18,070 bases of DNA from CAZXCK01 sp964639225 (GCA_964639225.1 CAZXCK010000089.1:1-18070); one strand, 5' to 3'. Positions 1 to 7,243 are shown, numbered from the stretch's first letter. Notes: generated by a model from the sequence alone, not told the origin. Translations and numbers: made by a program.

Positions 1-386
1 TCCTGCCCGGATGAAAAACGCATGCCTTCGATCAGATGGTGGATGGCTTTCACGCGGAACTGCCGGTCGTGGCAGGCCGCCATAAACTGATCGATGATCT
101 TGCGCGTCTTGTCGTCGGGCGCCAGTTCATAGATAAGCAGTCCGGATACCTCGGTAGCGTTCAGTACGTTGACATGGACCAGATCGTTTAGCTCCCCTCG
201 AATGGCCGCAGCGTCGCGCCCGGTGTAGCGAGCGATGTTTTCTGCCGTGTCTCTCGTGTGGGGGTTATCGTGGAAAAATCGCACCAGATCCCACTTGATA
301 AACGAGTTGACTTTGTTACGCAGAAAATCACGGATTGCCTCGTCGATCTTGTCTTGCGTTGATCCAGTCAAACTTGACCTCGCCAT
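1..386 (-). CDS. Winged-helix-like hypothetical protein, N-terminal part only (cut by window edge)
   Basis: An open frame of 128 codons starts at ATG 386-384 and runs off the left edge, so the C-terminus is not visible. A stop codon lies two codons upstream of the ATG, so the frame cannot start earlier. The ATG has no clear ribosome-binding site. A TTG codon at 371-369 sits 5 nt after GAGGT (381-377) and is a good alternative start. The protein is charged and helical. Residues of roughly 30-90 (IKWDLVRFFHDNP, then DTAENIARYTGRDAAAIRGE, then a hydrophobic beta-like LLIYEL) have the rhythm of a winged helix-turn-helix DNA-binding domain followed by a helix. I do not recognise the family with certainty and assign no function. 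It follows secA in the same direction after 176 bases, so it may be read from the secA transcript or from its own promoter. Confidence 0.6.
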   Translation of the reverse strand, partial: MARSSLTGSTQDKIDEAIRDFLRNKVNSFIKWDLVRFFHDNPHTRDTAENIARYTGRDAAAIRGELNDLVHVNVLNATEVSGLLIYELAPDDKTRKIIDQFMAACHDRQFRVKAIHHLIEGMRFSSGQ

Positions 387-414
387 ATGCTAACTGCTCG
401 CTTTCGCTTGATAG

Positions 415-463
415 GCCCGCTGCCTCTGGCGTGCTGTTTGTGTCAGGCCGCCAGACAGCAGGC
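415..463 (-). other. Imperfect stem-loop between secA and the winged-helix gene
   Basis: In the 176-base gap after secA, CTGGCG (454-449 on the minus strand) pairs with CGCCAG (431-426). After a small asymmetric internal loop the outer arms GCCTGCTG and CGGCGGGC-like bases (463-456 with 422-415) pair with one G-U wobble. The apical loop is about 17 bases. No T-run follows on the minus strand, so this is not a standard intrinsic terminator. It could be an mRNA processing or stability element. This is seen by eye only. Confidence 0.3.
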
Positions 464-562
464 TGCTTACACTACACATCGCGTTAACCTGTGAGAGAAA
501 TGGGAGCGAGTGCCAGCGGACAACCGCCCCCTGATGACAGCATATGCCTGATGGTTCTGAAC

Positions 563-3316
563 TCAGGCGGTCTTGCTGTCCCGGTCCTGTTTGTAGTGAC
601 AGTGCTTGTACTTCTTGCCACTGCCACACCAGCATGGATCGTTGCGGCCCAGCTTGCTGGTGCTGCGCACTGGCTCCGGTTTGCTGGGGCCAGCATCGAC
701 ACCAGGGCGAACCGCCTGCATCTGACGACGAGCGGGGCGCTGCACCACATTGACCTGCGCCCGGAAAATATCCTGCACCGCCTGGGTGTTGATGCGCCCG
801 CGCATGTCGTCGAACATGGCGAACGCCTCGCGCTTGTACTCCACCAGCGGATCGCGCTGGGCGACCGCCATCAGGCCGATGCCCTCGCGCAGCATGTCGA
901 GGTCGGTCAGGTGGCGCTGCCAGTGCATATCGACGGCGCGCAGCATCACCCGGCGCTCGGCCAGCGGCATCAGCTCGCCCAGTTCGGCGGCTTTGGCCTC
1001 ATAGGCGCGGTGCGCAGCTTCGATCAGCGTGTCCTCGATCTCGTCCAGCGACATGGCTTCCAGCCGTTCGATAGTGACATCTTCCGGCACAGGGAATATG
1101 GTGAACGCCTGCCGGTACAGCGCCTCAATGTCCCAGGAGCCGCCGTCCGGCGTGTATTCCTCGATGGTGCTGATGATCGCTTTTTCCAGGATTTCGAGGT
1201 AACGCTCGCGCAGGTTTTCGGCTTCCAGCAGATCGCGGCGCTGGGCGTAGATCACCTCACGCTGGCGGTTCACGACGTCGTCGTATTCCAGCACCTTCTT
1301 GCGGATGTCGAAGTTATGGCCTTCCACGCGCACCTGAGCCTGCTCGATGGACTTGGAAATCATGCCGTGCTCAATCGGCTCGCCCTCCGGGATTTTGGCC
1401 CACGACATGAAGTTCTTGACGCGGTCGCCGCCAAACCGGCGCATGAGTTCGTCCTCAAGGCTGAGGAAAAAGCGCGACTCGCCGGGGTCGCCCTGGCGGC
1501 CAGAACGACCGCGAAGCTGGTTGTCGATACGACGGGCGTCATGGCGCTCGGTGCCCAGCACGTACAGGCCGCCAGCTTCCAGCACGCGCTTACGATCTTC
1601 CTGGCAGATTTTGCGGGCTTCTTCCAGCGCGGCGCGCCACTGCTCCGGCGTGACTTCCGCCAGGTCCACGCCCTGCTTGCGCAGAATCTCGCGCGCCTGG
1701 CCATCGGGATTGCCGCCCAGCATGATGTCAACACCACGACCGGCCATGTTGGTGGCGATGGTCACCGCGCCGGGCCGCCCGGCCTGGGCGATGATAGTCG
1801 CCTCGCGTTCGTGCTGCTTGGCGTTGAGGACTTCATGCTCGACACCAGCGCGGCGCAGCAGCTTGCTCAGGCGTTCGGATGTCTCGATGGCCACAGTACC
1901 CACCAGCACCGGTTGTCCCTTCTGCTGGCGCGCTTTGATCTCGTCGACAACCGCCACCCACTTAGCCGGCTCGTTGGCATAGATCAGGTCCTGGTTGTCG
2001 ATGCGCGCCACCGGCACGTTGGTCGGGATGGCCACCACTTCCAGGTTGTAGATTTTCTCGAACTCCTCAGCTTCGGTGAGGGCGGTACCGGTCATACCGG
2101 CCAGCTTGTCGTACATGCGGAAGAAGTTCTGGAAGGTAATCGTCGCCAGTGTCAGGTTCTCGCGGCGAATCTGCACGCCCTCTTTGGCTTCGATGGCCTG
2201 GTGCAGACCCTCAGAGAAGCGCCGGCCATACATCATACGACCAGTGAACTCATCGACGATGATGATCTCGCCGTTCTGGATGACGTAATCCTTATCGTTG
2301 AAGTACAGCGTCTGGGCGCGCAGACAGTTATCCAGGTAAGGGATCAGTTCGCCATGATCGGGATGGTAAAGCTGGTCGATGCCCAGCGTACGCTCGACCT
2401 TCTCCACACCGGCTTCGGTCAGGTAAGCCGTGCGGTCCTTAATATCGACAACGTAATCGCCGTCGGGTTCTTCGGCATCGATACTCTCTGGTGAACTGGG
2501 TTTGAGCGTCTTGACGATGCGAGCGAACGTGGAGTAGTTGTCGGACGGGGCATCGGCAGGGCCGGAGATAATCAGCGGCGTGCGTGCCTCGTCGATCAGG
2601 ATGTTATCGACCTCGTCGACGATGGCGTAGTACAGGCTGTCGCGCTGGCCGATCTGGTCTTTCTCGACGACCATGTTATCGCGCAGGTAGTCGAAGCCAA
2701 ATTCGTTGTTGGTCCCGTAGGTGATGTCCGCCGCGTAAGCCTCGCGCCGCTTCACCGGGCGCAGATGCTGGTAACGGTCGTCATCGGCGTCGTACTCCGG
2801 GTCGAAGATGAACGAGCCACTGTCCGGGTCACTGGCGGAACTCTGAATCACCGCCGACGACACGCCCAGAAAGTGATAAACCGGCCCCATCGTCTGCAGG
2901 CCGTACTTGCTCAGGTAGTCGTTGGGTGTCACCAGATGCACACCCCGCCCCGTCAGCGCGTTGAGGTACATGGGCAGCGTGGCGACCAGCGTTTTACCCT
3001 CACCGGTCTTCATCTCTGCGATGCGACCCTGGTGCAGCACGATGCCACCGATCATCTGCACGTCGAAATGACGCAGGCCGATGGTGCGGACAGAAGCCTC
3101 GCGCACCAGCGCGAACGCTTCCACCAGCAGATCGTCGAGCGACTCGCCTGCGGCCAGGCGCTGCTTAAAGGCCGCCGTCTTAGCCGGAAAGCTGGCGTCG
3201 TCCAGCTTTTTCATCTCCGGTTCCAGCGCGTTGATCTGCTCGACGGTCTCTCGATATTTCGACAGCGCGCGCTCGATAGGATCGCCGATTACTTTTTTGA
3301 CTATGCTCTTAAACAT
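563..3316 (-). CDS. secA: Protein translocase subunit SecA
   Basis: SecA is the cytoplasmic motor ATPase that drives preproteins through the SecYEG channel. The 917-residue product matches the family length (E. coli 901). Visible motifs in order are Walker A TGEGKT (104-109), DEAD-variant DEVD (234-237), the TGRMMYGRR stretch (358-366), MTGTA (408-412), NMAGRGVDI (523-531) and the arginine-rich QLRGRSGRQGD helicase motif (600-610). A C-terminal zinc-binding tail CxCxSGx5CH follows (C895, C897, C906, H907), which in known SecAs contacts SecB and lipids. Residues of about 160-195 are longer than in E. coli SecA. An upstream in-frame ATG at 3349 exists. I chose ATG 3316 because it begins the conserved MFKSIVKKVIGDP start and has GAGG 4-5 nt upstream. 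The gene diverges from the aldo/keto reductase gene. No terminator was recognised after its stop. Confidence 0.97.
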   Translation of the reverse strand: MFKSIVKKVIGDPIERALSKYRETVEQINALEPEMKKLDDASFPAKTAAFKQRLAAGESLDDLLVEAFALVREASVRTIGLRHFDVQMIGGIVLHQGRIAEMKTGEGKTLVATLPMYLNALTGRGVHLVTPNDYLSKYGLQTMGPVYHFLGVSSAVIQSSASDPDSGSFIFDPEYDADDDRYQHLRPVKRREAYAADITYGTNNEFGFDYLRDNMVVEKDQIGQRDSLYYAIVDEVDNILIDEARTPLIISGPADAPSDNYSTFARIVKTLKPSSPESIDAEEPDGDYVVDIKDRTAYLTEAGVEKVERTLGIDQLYHPDHGELIPYLDNCLRAQTLYFNDKDYVIQNGEIIIVDEFTGRMMYGRRFSEGLHQAIEAKEGVQIRRENLTLATITFQNFFRMYDKLAGMTGTALTEAEEFEKIYNLEVVAIPTNVPVARIDNQDLIYANEPAKWVAVVDEIKARQQKGQPVLVGTVAIETSERLSKLLRRAGVEHEVLNAKQHEREATIIAQAGRPGAVTIATNMAGRGVDIMLGGNPDGQAREILRKQGVDLAEVTPEQWRAALEEARKICQEDRKRVLEAGGLYVLGTERHDARRIDNQLRGRSGRQGDPGESRFFLSLEDELMRRFGGDRVKNFMSWAKIPEGEPIEHGMISKSIEQAQVRVEGHNFDIRKKVLEYDDVVNRQREVIYAQRRDLLEAENLRERYLEILEKAIISTIEEYTPDGGSWDIEALYRQAFTIFPVPEDVTIERLEAMSLDEIEDTLIEAAHRAYEAKAAELGELMPLAERRVMLRAVDMHWQRHLTDLDMLREGIGLMAVAQRDPLVEYKREAFAMFDDMRGRINTQAVQDIFRAQVNVVQRPARRQMQAVRPGVDAGPSKPEPVRSTSKLGRNDPCWCGSGKKYKHCHYKQDRDSKTA

Positions 3317-3378
3317 GTGACCTCGATTGGTGTCATCAACAGAGTGCAAAAACTCCGAATCAGGGATGAAACGACACT

Positions 3379-3384
3379 ATCATA
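3379..3384 (-). promoter_or_regulatory. Possible -10 element for secA
   Basis: On the minus strand TATGAT (3384-3379) lies about 63 bases upstream of the secA start in the AT-rich part of the divergent spacer. A second overlapping candidate, TATGTT, lies 5 bases further upstream. I could not find a convincing -35 at 16-18 bases from either, so this is only a candidate. Confidence 0.25.
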
Positions 3385-3422
3385 ACATAAGCAGGTAAAT
3401 GACTTGTTAGATTTTGTATTCG

Positions 3423-3451
3423 CTGGCACTGGCGCACCGGGTCGTTATAAT
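3423..3451 (+). promoter_or_regulatory. Sigma-70-type promoter for the aldo/keto reductase gene
   Basis: CTGGCA at 3423-3428 (4 of 6 matches to TTGACA), a 17-base spacer, and a perfect TATAAT at 3446-3451. The expected transcript start is near 3458, giving a leader of about 110 nt before the ATG at 3570. That leader contains small stem-loops: TTCCC/GGGAG (3466-3480), GTCG/CGAC (3480-3490) and CTGC/GCAG with a TGAA loop (3529-3540). I recognise no known riboswitch in it. Confidence 0.55.
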
Positions 3452-3569
3452 CGGCAGGTGGGTGGTTCCCTGAACGGGAGTCGATCCGACATCAGGCGGT
3501 TGCTCATCCTGGTCACATGGTATGCAGCCTGCTGAAGCAGTCTATTAACTATAACAAAAGGACGACGCA

Positions 3570-4535
3570 ATGCAATATCAATCGCTGGGAAGAACAGGTT
3601 TACAGGTCAGCCGTCTGTGCCTGGGAACGATGACCTTTGGCTGGTCGGCGGACGAGACGACCTCGCACGCCATTATGGACGCAGCCTTCGACGCCGGTAT
3701 CAACTTCCTGGATACCGCCGACATCTATTCGCGCTGGGTGGAAGGCAACCCTGGTGGCGTCTCTGAGGAGATCATCGGCAGATGGCTCAAAACCAAAAAC
3801 CGCCGCGAGGTGGTCATCGCCACCAAAGTACGCGGACCGATGTGGGCCGGCCCCAACGGCGACGGACTCACGCGCCATCACATCGTCCACGCCGTCGAGG
3901 ACAGCCTGCGCCGTCTGGACACCGACTATATCGACCTGTACCAGACGCACTTCTACGACACGCGCACGCCGCACGACGAGACGCTGCGCGCGCTGGACGA
4001 TCTGGTGCGGGCGGGCAAAGTGCTGTATGTGGGTGCCAGCAACCATCCCGCCTGGATGCTCATGAAAAGCCTGTGGGTCAGCGATGTGAAGAACATCAGC
4101 CGTTACGACACGCTCCAGCCGCATTACAGCATGTTCCACCGCGACGAATACGAGCGCGAACTGGCGGCGGCCTGTGTCGATCAGCAGATCGGCGTGATTC
4201 CGTACAGCCCGCTGGCCGCTGGCTTCCTCACCGGCAAATACACCCGCGAGAACCGCCAGGCCGATACCACCCGCGCCGACGGCGAGCTGATCCAGCGCCT
4301 CATCAACGACGACCGCGCCTACGACGCGCTCGACAAACTGCGCGACATCGCCAGCGGGCACGGCGTACCAGTGGCTCAGGTGGCGCTGGCCTGGCTGCTG
4401 GAACAACCGGCCATCACCTCGCCCATCATCGGCGCGCGCACGGTGGCCCAGCTCGAAGAAGTGGCCGGCGCGACCGAAGTGAAACTGTCCGCCGACGAGA
4501 TCGCCATCCTGGACGAAGCGACTCGCGGCTACTGA
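3570..4535 (+). CDS. Aldo/keto reductase
   Basis: NAD(P)H-dependent oxidoreductase of the aldo/keto reductase superfamily, a soluble TIM-barrel enzyme reducing aldehydes or ketones. The 321-residue product starts with the family signature YQSLGRTGLQVSRLCLGTMTFG. The expected catalytic tetrad is present: D48 and Y53 in FLDTADIY, K86 in VVIATKVRG, and H127 in DLYQTHFYD. The C-terminal cofactor region has the usual SPIIGARTVAQLEE pattern. It resembles the subfamily of bacterial YghZ/Tas-like and potassium-channel-beta-like reductases, but the substrate cannot be told from sequence. ATG 3570 has AAAGGA 7 nt upstream (3557-3562). The gene is monocistronic and converges on the ribose-phosphate pyrophosphokinase gene with only 28 bases between stops. 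That gap holds an imperfect dyad around GACCGGTC (4534-4549) but no T-run, so no intrinsic terminator is evident. Confidence 0.93.
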   Translation: MQYQSLGRTGLQVSRLCLGTMTFGWSADETTSHAIMDAAFDAGINFLDTADIYSRWVEGNPGGVSEEIIGRWLKTKNRREVVIATKVRGPMWAGPNGDGLTRHHIVHAVEDSLRRLDTDYIDLYQTHFYDTRTPHDETLRALDDLVRAGKVLYVGASNHPAWMLMKSLWVSDVKNISRYDTLQPHYSMFHRDEYERELAAACVDQQIGVIPYSPLAAGFLTGKYTRENRQADTTRADGELIQRLINDDRAYDALDKLRDIASGHGVPVAQVALAWLLEQPAITSPIIGARTVAQLEEVAGATEVKLSADEIAILDEATRGY

Positions 4536-4563
4536 TCGACCGGTCAATCGATGCTGGCCCTGG

Positions 4564-5589
4564 CTATTCGTTGAACAGCTCGCCCACGCTCTGGCCGAGA
4601 TGGGCGCGCCGGATGACCTCGGCCAGCATCGGCCCTACCGAGAGCACAGTCATGTTGGGCAGCACGCGCTCTGGCGGCAGCGGCAGCGTGTTGGTGAAGA
4701 TAATCTCTTCCAGACCCAGCGCGCCTAACCGCTTGCACGAGTTTTCCGTCAGGAAGCCGTGCGTAAACGCCAGGTAGATATCGCGCGCGCCGCCTTCGCG
4801 CAGCACGCGCACCGCGTTGACCACGCTGCCACCGGTGTTGACCTCGTCATCGACCAGCAGCACATTGCGCCCCTCGACCTGCCCGATCACCGACAGCACC
4901 TCAGGGCGTTCGGCGTTGTCCAAGCGGCGCTTTTCCACCAGGGCCACCGGTACGTTGAGCGTCTCGCCCCAGTTGCGCGCCTGCTTGGCGAAGCCCAGGT
5001 CCGCCGAGACCACCGTCAGGTTGGGGATTTCCTTCTCGCGCACATAATCACTCAGCAGATAAAACGCCGTCAGCGCGTCGCCGGGGATGTTGAAAAAGCC
5101 CTGAATCTGACCGGCGTGCAAATCGACGGTCATATAACGGTCGGCCCCTGCCGCCTCGATAATGTTGGCCAGCAGCCGGGCCGTAATGGCCACGCGCGGC
5201 TGGTCTTTCTTGTCGGAACGGCCATACGTCAGGTAAGGGATAACGACGTTGATGCGCCAGGCGGAGTCGCGGCGCAGCGCGTCGATCATAATCAGCAGTT
5301 CCATGATGTTGTCATGGACCGGCGAGGACATCGTCTGGATCAGATAAACGTCCTGGCCGCGCACGCTCTCCTTAAGGCGCACGAAGATGTTCTCGTTGGA
5401 GAACACCGCCCGTTCGTACTGCCCGGAGCGAATGCCCAGATAATCGCTGATCTCTTCACCCAGGCTCTCCGCCGACGAGCCGTAAAACAGCTTGATGTCG
5501 CCGAAGGTCATGAGGGGCCGTTCTTCCTGTGTGGGGCGTTGCGGTTGTTTTTGTGGTTGCATTTTTTGTATCGTACCTGGGATTTTCAT
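4564..5589 (-). CDS. prs: Ribose-phosphate pyrophosphokinase (PRPP synthetase)
   Basis: Makes phosphoribosyl pyrophosphate from ribose 5-phosphate and ATP for nucleotide, His, Trp and NAD synthesis. The family pattern is clear: FSNENIFVRLKESVRG (63-78), YGRSDKKD (122-129, replacing the usual YARQDRK), TVDLHAGQIQGFF (154-166), VEKRR (218-222, the flexible catalytic loop), VDDEVNTGGS (246-255, the PRPP-binding loop) and VLSVGPMLAEVIRRAH (315-330). Two features are unusual. There is a Q/P/K-rich N-terminal extension of about 26 residues before MTFGDIKLF. The usual SPDxGG motif reads SADLGF (195-200). The 341-residue length exceeds the typical 310-320, which the extension explains. ATG 5589 is favoured by AGGAG (spacing 8) lying inside the end of meaB. 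M27 has no ribosome-binding site. It is the third gene of the mutase-subunit/meaB operon, 2 bases after the meaB stop. Confidence 0.92.
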   Translation of the reverse strand: MKIPGTIQKMQPQKQPQRPTQEERPLMTFGDIKLFYGSSAESLGEEISDYLGIRSGQYERAVFSNENIFVRLKESVRGQDVYLIQTMSSPVHDNIMELLIMIDALRRDSAWRINVVIPYLTYGRSDKKDQPRVAITARLLANIIEAAGADRYMTVDLHAGQIQGFFNIPGDALTAFYLLSDYVREKEIPNLTVVSADLGFAKQARNWGETLNVPVALVEKRRLDNAERPEVLSVIGQVEGRNVLLVDDEVNTGGSVVNAVRVLREGGARDIYLAFTHGFLTENSCKRLGALGLEEIIFTNTLPLPPERVLPNMTVLSVGPMLAEVIRRAHLGQSVGELFNE

Positions 5590-5591
5590 GG

Positions 5592-6614
5592 TCAGGACTC
5601 CTGGCTGGTTGCGATGGCCAGTATAGTTTGCACGGCCTGCTGCGGGTCTAGCTGGCGTGCCTGCACACGTTCGATGACGCGCGCCAATTCATCGGATGAC
5701 ACGCCCGCCAGCAGACGCCCTAACAGGGTCTGCCGCAGCCGGTCGTGCAGTTCGATCTCGATGCGCTGCCGTTCCAGCGCGGCGGCGGCCTCGCCGTTAC
5801 GCAGATGCTGGTGATGGCGCTCCAGCGCGGCCAGCAGTTCATCAAAGCCGGTTTCGTCGGTGGCGGCAGTCTTGACGATAGGCGGCACCCACAGCGCTTC
5901 GGGTTCGGCCTGTGAATCTGGCGCGGCGGCTTCCATCAACTGGCCGTGATGGGCGATCACCCGACGCCGCGACACCGGATGGCCGAGTTCCAGCATAGCT
6001 CGCAGCGCCCGCACCGTGTTATCCGCGCCGGGTCGGTCCGCCTTGTTGACCACCAGCACATCGGCGATTTCCAGAATGCCCGCTTTGATGGCCTGCACAT
6101 CATCGCCCAGGCCCGGCGCTTCGACGACGACCGTCGTCTGGGCTGTGCGCACAATATCGACCTCGCTCTGGCCAGCGCCGACGGTCTCCACCAGCACCAC
6201 GTCGAAGCCGGCGGCGTCCAGCACGCGGATGGCGTCGCGGGTGGTGCGGGCCAGCCCGCCCAGGCTGCCACGAGTCGCCATGCTGCGAATGAACACACCG
6301 GCATCGCCGGAGAGGTCGCGCATACGGATGCGGTCGCCGAGGATGGCCCCGCCGGTAAACGGACTGGTGGGGTCCACCGCGATGATGCCCACCGTGCGCC
6401 CCTGGCGGCGCAGCGCCTTCGCCAGCGCGTTGACCAGCGAGCTTTTGCCGGTTCCGGGCGCGCCGGTAATGCCGATCACCCAGGCGCGCCCCGTGTGCGG
6501 AAACAAAGCGGCGAGAGCTTCATCGACGCCCTCGCGCTCGTTTTCAACCATCGTCAACAGGCGAGCCACCGCACGACGACTACCCGATCGCAGTTGTTCG
6601 ACCAGCGGATTCAT
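5592..6614 (-). CDS. meaB: MeaB-type G3E GTPase, chaperone of a B12-dependent acyl-CoA mutase
   Basis: P-loop GTPase of the MeaB/ArgK family. Known members bind adenosylcobalamin-dependent mutases, gate cofactor loading and protect the enzyme from inactivation. The 340-residue length is typical. Motifs are: P-loop GAPGTGKSS (51-59), DPTSPFTGGAILGDRIRM (81-98), FIRSMATRGSLGGLA (108-122), a stretch characteristic of this family, the G3-like VETVGAGQSEVDI (142-154), and the guanine-specificity motif NKAD (190-193). A C-terminal helical dimerisation-like region follows. The start codon overlaps the stop of the upstream cobalamin-binding subunit by four bases (ATGA, 6614-6611), a strong sign of translational coupling. 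This pairing with the mutase subunit supports the assignment over the old ArgK (arginine transport kinase) annotation. Confidence 0.95.
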   Translation of the reverse strand: MNPLVEQLRSGSRRAVARLLTMVENEREGVDEALAALFPHTGRAWVIGITGAPGTGKSSLVNALAKALRRQGRTVGIIAVDPTSPFTGGAILGDRIRMRDLSGDAGVFIRSMATRGSLGGLARTTRDAIRVLDAAGFDVVLVETVGAGQSEVDIVRTAQTTVVVEAPGLGDDVQAIKAGILEIADVLVVNKADRPGADNTVRALRAMLELGHPVSRRRVIAHHGQLMEAAAPDSQAEPEALWVPPIVKTAATDETGFDELLAALERHHQHLRNGEAAAALERQRIEIELHDRLRQTLLGRLLAGVSSDELARVIERVQARQLDPQQAVQTILAIATSQES

Positions 6615-7030
6615 AGCTGGCTTTGCTCGCCCCGTTCGCCCACAATCTCGCGGATGCGGCGCACGATGTCCTCGGTGCTGGTGCCCGGCCCGAAGATGCC
6701 AGCCACGCCCATCTGCGCCAGCCCGGCGCGGTCGTCGTCGGGGATGATGCCACCGATGATAATCGGCACATCGGCCAGCTCGTTGACGTTCATCACCTCG
6801 CGGATGCGCGGCACCAGCGCCATATGCGCCCCGCTCAGAATGCTGAGGCCCACCACATCCACATCTTCCTGGAGCGCAGCCTCGGCAATCATCTCCGGCG
6901 TCTGGCGCAGGCCGGTATAGATGACCTCGAATCCGGCATCGCGCAGCGCCCGCGCGATAACCTTCGCGCCCCGGTCGTGGCCATCCAGGCCGGGTTTGGC
7001 GATCAAAATGCGTATTTTCTGTTCAGCCAT
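6611..7030 (-). CDS. Cobalamin-binding subunit of a methylmalonyl-CoA-type mutase
   Basis: A stand-alone 139-residue B12-binding domain like the C-terminal domain of methylmalonyl-CoA mutase. The DxHxxG motif DGHDRG (16-21) supplies the lower-axial histidine H18 for base-off cobalamin. SIL (63-65) is the SxL motif and IIGGIIPDD (91-99) supplies the GG motif. In one-chain mutases this domain is fused to the TIM-barrel catalytic domain. Here it is separate, as in split mutases (for example archaeal methylmalonyl-CoA, isobutyryl-CoA or 2-hydroxyisobutyryl-CoA mutases). The large subunit is not in the window, so the exact substrate is unknown. ATG 7030 has only a weak ribosome-binding site (CGGACG). 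It is the first gene of the operon, followed by overlapping meaB. Confidence 0.92.
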   Translation of the reverse strand: MAEQKIRILIAKPGLDGHDRGAKVIARALRDAGFEVIYTGLRQTPEMIAEAALQEDVDVVGLSILSGAHMALVPRIREVMNVNELADVPIIIGGIIPDDDRAGLAQMGVAGIFGPGTSTEDIVRRIREIVGERGEQSQL

Positions 7031-7095
7031 TGGCAGTCGTCCGTAATCGTCTGTTGGAAATTAATGATAACGCAAAATAGACGGTCGTGTAGTGC

Positions 7096-7106
7096 AGTGT
7101 GACACT
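7096..7106. promoter_or_regulatory. Short dyad at the predicted transcript start of the mutase operon
   Basis: AGTGT-G-ACACT is a perfect 5-1-5 palindrome centred on 7101. It lies where transcription from the minus-strand TATAAT (7115-7110) should begin (about 7103). Its position suits a repressor site; the regulator is unknown. Confidence 0.3.
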
Positions 7107-7109
7107 TGG

Positions 7110-7115
7110 ATTATA
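7110..7115 (-). promoter_or_regulatory. Extended -10 promoter for the mutase subunit-meaB-prs operon
   Basis: On the minus strand the sequence reads TGCTATAAT, an extended -10 (TGn plus the consensus hexamer). The -35 region 17 bases upstream is poor, which is common when the extended -10 is present. Transcription would start near 7103, leaving about 73 nt before the ATG at 7030. This is too short for a cobalamin riboswitch. Confidence 0.5.
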
Positions 7116-7173
7116 GCAAAGCTGTTATCATTTGCCCCCAGCGAAACGCAATACAAACCAAAAGTCAATGCTA

Positions 7174-7207
7174 GTCAGCTTCCAGAAGCTGGCGTTGGTG
7201 ATAGAAT
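7174..7207 (+). promoter_or_regulatory. Candidate promoter and stem-loop upstream of the sensor kinase
   Basis: TGATAGAAT (7199-7207) reads as an extended -10 (TGn-TAGAAT) 37 bases upstream of the kinase ATG. Just upstream, GTCAGCTT (7174-7181) and AAGCTGGC (7186-7193) form an 8-bp inverted repeat with one G-U pair and a CCAG loop. This repeat covers the expected -35 position (about 7179-7184), where no consensus hexamer is visible, so it may be an activator or repressor site. Confidence 0.3.
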
Positions 7208-7243
7208 GACAGTAACGAACATCCAAAGGCGGGAATAGTCGAA

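Larger units (their letters stand above)
7063..7132. repeat. 9-bp perfect inverted repeat flanking the mutase-operon promoter
   Basis: AATGATAAC at 7063-7071 and its exact reverse complement GTTATCATT at 7124-7132. The arm centres are 61 bases apart, close to a whole number of DNA turns, and they bracket the predicted minus-strand -10 at 7115-7110. This layout could be a two-site operator, but no family is recognised. Confidence 0.35.

Noticed and set aside
491..2494. 667-codon open frame on the plus strand opposite secA
   Set aside because: It lies wholly antisense to clearly conserved secA. Its translation is rich in A, R, L, H and G with no recognisable motif, as expected from reading GC-rich codons on the other strand.
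3600..4777. Long frames on both strands overlapping the aldo/keto reductase and the prs 3' end
   Set aside because: They overlap two well-supported genes and show Arg/Pro/Ala-rich translations without motifs.
7031..7103. Possible cobalamin riboswitch upstream of the B12-binding subunit
   Set aside because: The predicted leader is only about 73 nt, far shorter than known cobalamin riboswitches, and no B12-box-like sequence is visible.
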